Source: Zanthoxylum bungeanum (taxonomy: Eukaryota > Streptophyta > Magnoliopsida > Sapindales > Rutaceae). Taken from it: a DNA stretch of 64,000 nucleotides. The stretch covers positions 62,001 through 126,000 of the forward strand of contig SKCR01006527.1 in the NCBI GenBank assembly GCA_019454045.1, in the 5' to 3' direction. The translations under genes and the position numbers were made by a program. Position 1 is the stretch's first letter. Each line of letters starts with the position of its first letter. Below the pieces are notes generated by a model. It saw only the letters and a program-made list of their open reading frames with translations, was not told where the DNA came from and ran no database searches. This document shows positions 58,623 through 64,000 of the stretch, in pieces.

Positions 58623-61600
58623 TTATGCATAATACATGTAAAGGCTGTTTGAAGCAGCACAAGCAATTGAGTTTTCAGACGGATGCCATGCCAAGTGTAA
58701 CAACTTCATGGAGAAATCAAAAGCATTTCCATTTGCATCAACTCCAGAGTTATCCGCTCCTTTTACTGTCAAAACAAAAAAGAGGACATGCAGGCACAAA
58801 TTATAATAGGGTATAAACTCAGCATAGAAACAAAAATAGCTAGATATTAGTTTCTGGATGGATTTAGAATTGTTCCAAGTTCCAACCTAAATGTTCATCT
58901 CATGATAAAAGTAAATATATCTACTTCGTCACAAAATAGTGAAAACCAAAACCAAAATTAGCAAGTCAACCATACAATATTATGAGGAAATCATGAACTG
59001 ATTGCATAAAAAGCTGTCTAATTCATTTTTTATTCATATATTACCATATCCTTACAATCAGAATGTAATATGTAAAATAATTCCTAATCAAGCCTAGTTG
59101 AAAAAACAGTTTTCAACCAACAGATATCAATTTCGGGAGTTTGTGCAACAAAGCACAAATCTGTGAGTAAACATACCTCGCCTTACAACACCAGAAAGAC
59201 TTCCTAGAGGTCTAGAAGGCCTTGATGGGGTTTGAACTTGTCTCCTGTAAACACATGAAATAGAAAAATTACACTAGGATGAAGGCAATAAAGTCAGCAC
59301 ACTATTTCTTCAAACAATTTGATACAAAACTCAGTAAACCTAGAAATATGTTGAGGACTCTTTTATAGCCGCTTAAATCCTTTTAACACTGTCGATCATA
59401 TTCCACACTGTTACAACATACCTCATGGGATTTTTGCTGGCTTCCAATGTTGTTGCTTCAGAATTGCCTTCAGAACAACCAAACACACGAAACAGATTGC
59501 TGGAATCACATAAAAAGAAAGAGATTACACATCCAGGTGCAAGCATTATGGTTATGGAGAGGGATGATGATGTAATAAATATCAATCAATTATGTAGCAG
59601 ACCTGTAGGAACCTGTAGCCAACCGACTCCCGTCTCCGCTTAGACAACACTCAAATTTGTCGAAGATAGAATCATTTTCATATAAATCACAAAGCTGAAA
59701 AAGGTCAAAACAAAGAGTTTTCATGTTATGTAAAATAATGCACCAACTATGTATATAGAAAATTATGAGAGAAGCAATAAAAAGAGAAGTGAAGTTGAAA
59801 TTTATTTAGTACCAACTCTTACTCATAATTTATCTATCTATCTAAAAATTAAATTGGGATAGTAAAATGTAATTCTCTTAAATTCCTCTCTTGCTGAAGC
59901 AAACTCATGAGTGTGCTCAGAGATGTGTGACCTATTTTCCTTCCCCTCAATTCACCCATATTAAGCACCCATAAAAAGCTTCTTAGAGGAATATATCACC
60001 TTAGGTCTTAGATGTTCATGAACCTGGAAAGTTGCAACAGGACCAGAATCCATATTTATGTCCCATAACTGTCAACCAGATAATTGGAACCATGTTAGAT
60101 ATCAGAACCAAGTGTGATCTAAAGAGAAATAGATTATAAATAAACTTCCAAAAGAAAACAGGTATAAAATTTTACAGGACAGTTTCTGTTTTCTAGCATC
60201 CAAATCCATATTATTCCAAATTGAAAACAGAAAATTCAACACAAAGTTCTCAAAGAAGTTGAATTCAGTTAACGTATTCAACTATTCATGACTCTGCACT
60301 CCGTAGTTTAATTTCCACCTATGAGGCAATTGCAATTTCTTTAAAAAAGGATTTGCAGAATCTCATTGAAAACGAGACATTTAACATCACAAATGAACCT
60401 TAAGGGTCATGTAGTCACGACTTAGTATATGTCTTCCATTCTTAGCAAACTTGATATCTGAAACTGAGGCAATTATCTCCGTGAAAAAAGACCCCGAACC
60501 TGGTGCTTCCTTTTCCTCAAACCTGTTACATAAGAAAGCTTGTACAAACATTAATGGGAAAAAAAGACTACAATAATGTGCTTCAAGTTGCTCAAACTGA
60601 AATAGAGAAATGAAAATGAAAGTAAATCCAATACAAATATCAAAAGTTGTATAATAGTTCCATAAATAAAAGGATTATGTGTAAAAAAATGCAACAAAAT
60701 CCACTTACAATTTGCTATGAGTATCACATAAAGCTGACTGCCGCATATCAATAAGACGAATAGAACCCTTTGAACTACTGTATGCCAACATATTACAGTG
60801 GGTGGGGTGAAATTCCGCGGAAGTTATCACCTCTGCAACAATGAAATCGAGCACATGAATAATCATATATATCAAATATTACATACTCTATTTTGATAAG
60901 AATAACAATATAAATGAAGTCCAGGTTAAAGTTCACCAAGTTATGCATTCTTTTTAGTTTTTATACATCTATTTGATTAAAATTCTTTTACACATCTCAA
61001 AATTTTAGCAATAATTATGATCAAACAGTTAAAAAATCATATAATGTGTTATTGCCACTCAAATTTCTAAGTCCCACCAGTCAGATCCTCCATGTTTGCA
61101 GGTTTCACATCTACGATATTAAAACTCTGATTGCTAACTTCCAAATTCCAGAGATTTATTCGCAGGTCATCGGCTGATATAAAAGTTTCACCATCACTAT
61201 AAACCAAAAACATAAACGAATAATCAGAAATTAGTAAAATTCAAAAGTGCCATTGAGGAACAAAACGGTGGAGACTTATTCACAGGTAATTACCTGTTAT
61301 TTGAAATGGAGTTAATATGATAGTCATGCGCATGTGCGTATATTCTTCGACATCCAGCAACAAGACTTGTCTCCTGACTGGTAACCTAATTATGAAATTC
61401 GACCCAGCCACCAGGTATTAGAGCTGCAAATAATATTTATATCCTACCCAGGTTGTTCTGCTCATGCCTGTCTCGCATGACTAGCATAACATACTTGATC
61501 CAGAAATAAACATTTCTAACACTATAATATGAATTGATAGTAGGAAAAAGTAGATTAGATTGAGTACAACTACCACAGGCAAATGTAGAGATGAAACACC

Positions 61601-63556
61601 CCCGGTGGGGAATGAAAAGTCATTGCTTTCACATCCAACGGTCCTCTCTGTGCATCCCCCATTTGCCATATAAGATTTGGGAATTGTTGAAATATTTGAA
61701 CCAACAATTGGGCCATTTCCTCCAGCTTTTTCAGGGTGTACATTCAAGTCGCACACTTTCTTAACCTTTTTCTCTTGAACCTGCCCAACATAAAAGCATA
61801 CACATCACTAGTACCGAGAGTTAAGGAGCTTTTGATATGGACTAACAAATTGCAATGTTTTAAAAACCTACTAACTCCTAAGGACGATATTGTAATGAAA
61901 GCTACTAGCGCACTCAACATCTTTTTTAACTCAAATACACAAATCTTTAAGAAAAAACTGAGTTCTAAGTAGTTCCATTACAAAAATTGACTAAAAGCAT
62001 GAAAGCTACAATGATTGCTTTCAATAGATTTTCTACCTTCCACAGTTTAATAGTCTTGTCATTAGTGGACAGAAGGTACAAGGCACTATTAGCTGACTGG
62101 CACCATCTAATCTTGTTGATTTTCTCTTCAATCTCCAAGCTCTTTAGATAATCAAACTGGATCAGACAGATAAAAATGCATGTTATTAAAATTACAAGAA
62201 CAACAGTGCACCAATTATAAACTCAAGTACTCAACAAATCCAAACAGGCATAGAAAAACAATTACCTCAGGTTCATGGCTCTGAAACTCTGTTTTATACC
62301 GGAACTCAGGATGTCTGCTCATTGAATAATCCATCATCTCTAGATCTCTTCGATGTCCACCATGCTACATATTATAGTTTATCCCATAAAAATATATACT
62401 ACACTAACAGCTTGAAAAACTAAACAATATGGAAAAATACAAAAAACAAATAGCATAAATGATAAAAACAAGTATGCAATCAATTGGCTTACATCTCGTG
62501 TGTCAGTTCTCTCAAATAAAACCACTCGGCCCCCACGATCTCCAGTAGCAAGGTGGTCACCAGATTTATCGAATTCAATAGCAGATATGATATCAACTGC
62601 AATATAAAGTCCATAAATAAATCAAAGCATGGGAGGAATAGCATACACAACACAACTCTCATCATTTAAAAAAAAATTACAAAAGGCCTTATGTCTTCAA
62701 GTCAAGTCCCCCCTGCGGGTGAGATCTATTCAAGGGGGAACAACTAGAGGAACAAAATTGAACCCAAAAAAAAAAAAACAAACCACCCCGTACATCAACG
62801 ATAAACATCCAGCCCAACCAAAGATAGCGGTTTAAGTTTTGAGAATTTGATTAGTCCACTGGAGTCCAGAATCAACACAAACACAATGTGACTCAATTTA
62901 TTGCATAAAAGATACTAATTATCAAATTCTCAGTGCTAGTGAGGTGCAAGCATGACAAACCAAATTTTTGCTCCCACTAGTTGATCTAGTGACTCGGGAA
63001 ATCAATTCATTGACTAGACTGATACCCAACATAGATCCAATACATTCGCCTTGATGTTCCCATAACGCATTCCAAGATAACACCAACAAGTACTAATCCT
63101 CTGACAAGTTCATAGAACAAGCAATTCTTAAGCTACTAGCACCCAGAGCAAGTACAATAAATAAGCTCCAAGAAAAGCTATATGATAAGGCATTTTCTTC
63201 AATAAAAAGTTAAGCAGTAACAAAGTAACTCATTCAAGCAACATCAAGATAAAAACTACTAACTTAATTACTATAAATAATGTAGACGCATATTTATCAT
63301 CACAGTAACGCCCGTACTAACTATGAAATCCAATCTACATATCTTAGATCTCTCAAGTCTCTGTACATATCAATAATTTATAAAAATTAATTAATTAAAA
63401 AATAAAAGCAGAACCCTAGGAAGAATCAGATAAAATGAAATTGAAGATTGTACCATCCTGCACTTCCTCTCCAGCAGTCCGTTCTCCAAACACTTGCGAG
63501 AATTTCCACTCAAGCGGCTCAGCCGCGGCTTCGGAGGAGCCGCCGCCGTTGTTCAT
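58623..63556 (-). CDS. PP2A 55-kDa regulatory subunit B (B55, WD40 propeller), 14 exons
   Basis: Exons, high to low: 63556-63454, 62596-62493, 62364-62266, 62156-62037, 61780-61574, 61385-61294, 61196-61078, 60832-60709, 60522-60399, 60068-60000, 59694-59603, 59499-59422, 59244-59177, 58759-58623. All introns are GT-AG and the frames join without a break into 511 residues plus stop, the size of Arabidopsis ATB alpha/beta. It opens [20 protein letters not shown], then [13 protein letters not shown] and [20 protein letters not shown]. The B55 hallmark '[20 protein letters not shown]' spans exons 3-4; '[11 protein letters not shown]' and [20 protein letters not shown] follow; it ends LYMYYA. The product is the seven-bladed WD40 subunit that directs PP2A to substrates; in Arabidopsis B55 has been linked to nitrate reductase activation and brassinosteroid signalling. 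A 6-nt upstream acceptor for exon 14 would add two residues. The gene looks fully functional. Confidence 0.96.
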
Positions 63557-64000
63557 TTCTTCACAACAATAGAAATCCAGAAGCACAAAAAAAAAAAAAA
63601 AAAAAACCAGCTCAATTTTTAATGCATCCAAACAGAATCGATCTGAAATCCTTCAAAATTCACATCACCGATTCCTCGATTAATCGAACCGCAATCAAAC
63701 CGTAAATACAAGCACTGTAGAGAGCCAGATTTCAACGACACGAACACTCACTCAACTCTCTCTCTCTCTCTATAAAATGAAAAATTGATGAGATTTTTCA
63801 CACGAATATATCGTAATTCGTACGCTTGCTCTGTAGAGAGAGCATGGATTGAAACGTCGATCGAAAGTTTCACACACACTCTCTGTGATAGTAATTTTAT
63901 TTTTTTATTAATTTTATTTAGGAGAGGAAAAAAATGGAGATTGGAAGATAATCACGGAGCAGGAAATGCCATTGCAACGTAGCTTTTTGGCTTTTATCAT
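63557..64000 (-). promoter_or_regulatory. 5' UTR and proximal promoter of the B55 gene
   Basis: On the minus strand the leader contains a GA-repeat (plus-strand CT at 63756-63770) and a T run (63587-63606) just before the ATG. GA/CT-rich leaders are common in plant housekeeping genes. 'TTTTATAGAGAG' at the repeat edge is a weak TATA candidate. The frame is open upstream of the ATG, but those residues come from the T run and are not family sequence. Confidence 0.5.

Noticed and set aside
63416..63631. Longer N-terminus for the B55 protein from an upstream start
   Set aside because: The extra residues are a Phe run coded by the T tract in the 5' UTR; homologues begin at the ATG at 63556.

Overview
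This is nuclear DNA of a flowering plant, almost certainly a eudicot. The only ordinary host gene I can support is a 14-exon PP2A B55 regulatory subunit at the right end on the minus strand. The other ~58 kb is mostly nested LTR retrotransposons (Copia and Ty3-gypsy) and DNA transposons. No rRNA, tRNA or CRISPR feature is supported.

Layout. 1-6729: sequence resembling a long Ty3-gypsy LTR, split by a solo Copia LTR (2708-4627, 5-bp TSD) and a hAT MITE (6005-6540, 8-bp TSD). 6730-19666: a plus-strand Copia element with a 1.93-kb LTR; it holds one foreign solo LTR in its leader (10091-12169) and one solo LTR of its own family in its RT (15392-17426). Its 3' LTR is cut off by the next element. 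19667-about 29335: an Athila-like Ty3-gypsy element with a 5' LTR (carrying a hAT insertion), PBS, broken gag and protease, and no RT/RNase H, only the end of integrase. 29576-31711: a CACTA-like non-autonomous element. 33246-38842: a rearranged minus-strand Ty3-gypsy element with 82-bp tandem arrays and one inverted LTR copy. 39478-55970: a Copia element split by a full-length Copia on the minus strand (41740-51498) and by a solo LTR (52022-54505). 55976-58622: AT-rich spacer and probable 3' UTR. 58623-63556: the PP2A B55 gene.

The most interesting part is the 3' half of the Athila-like element. In the place where Athila relatives carry an env-like or extra ORF it has two intact, intronless ORFs on the element's strand. 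The first (26102-26455, 117 aa) resembles the small cysteine-rich nucleic-acid-binding proteins of carlaviruses: a GRSTYAKKRRAK-type basic stretch followed by a four-cysteine cluster. The second (26892-27545, 217 aa) is a LONELY GUY (LOG) cytokinin-activating phosphoribohydrolase with the GGG and PGGxGTxxE motifs. Both are open while the element's gag and pol are wrecked. Each ORF, like gag, lies behind a polypyrimidine-AG that could serve as a splice acceptor. A retroelement carrying a cytokinin-activating enzyme and a virus-like zinc-finger protein would be a candidate host-manipulating cargo system. That role is inference; the ORFs and their context are read directly from the sequence.
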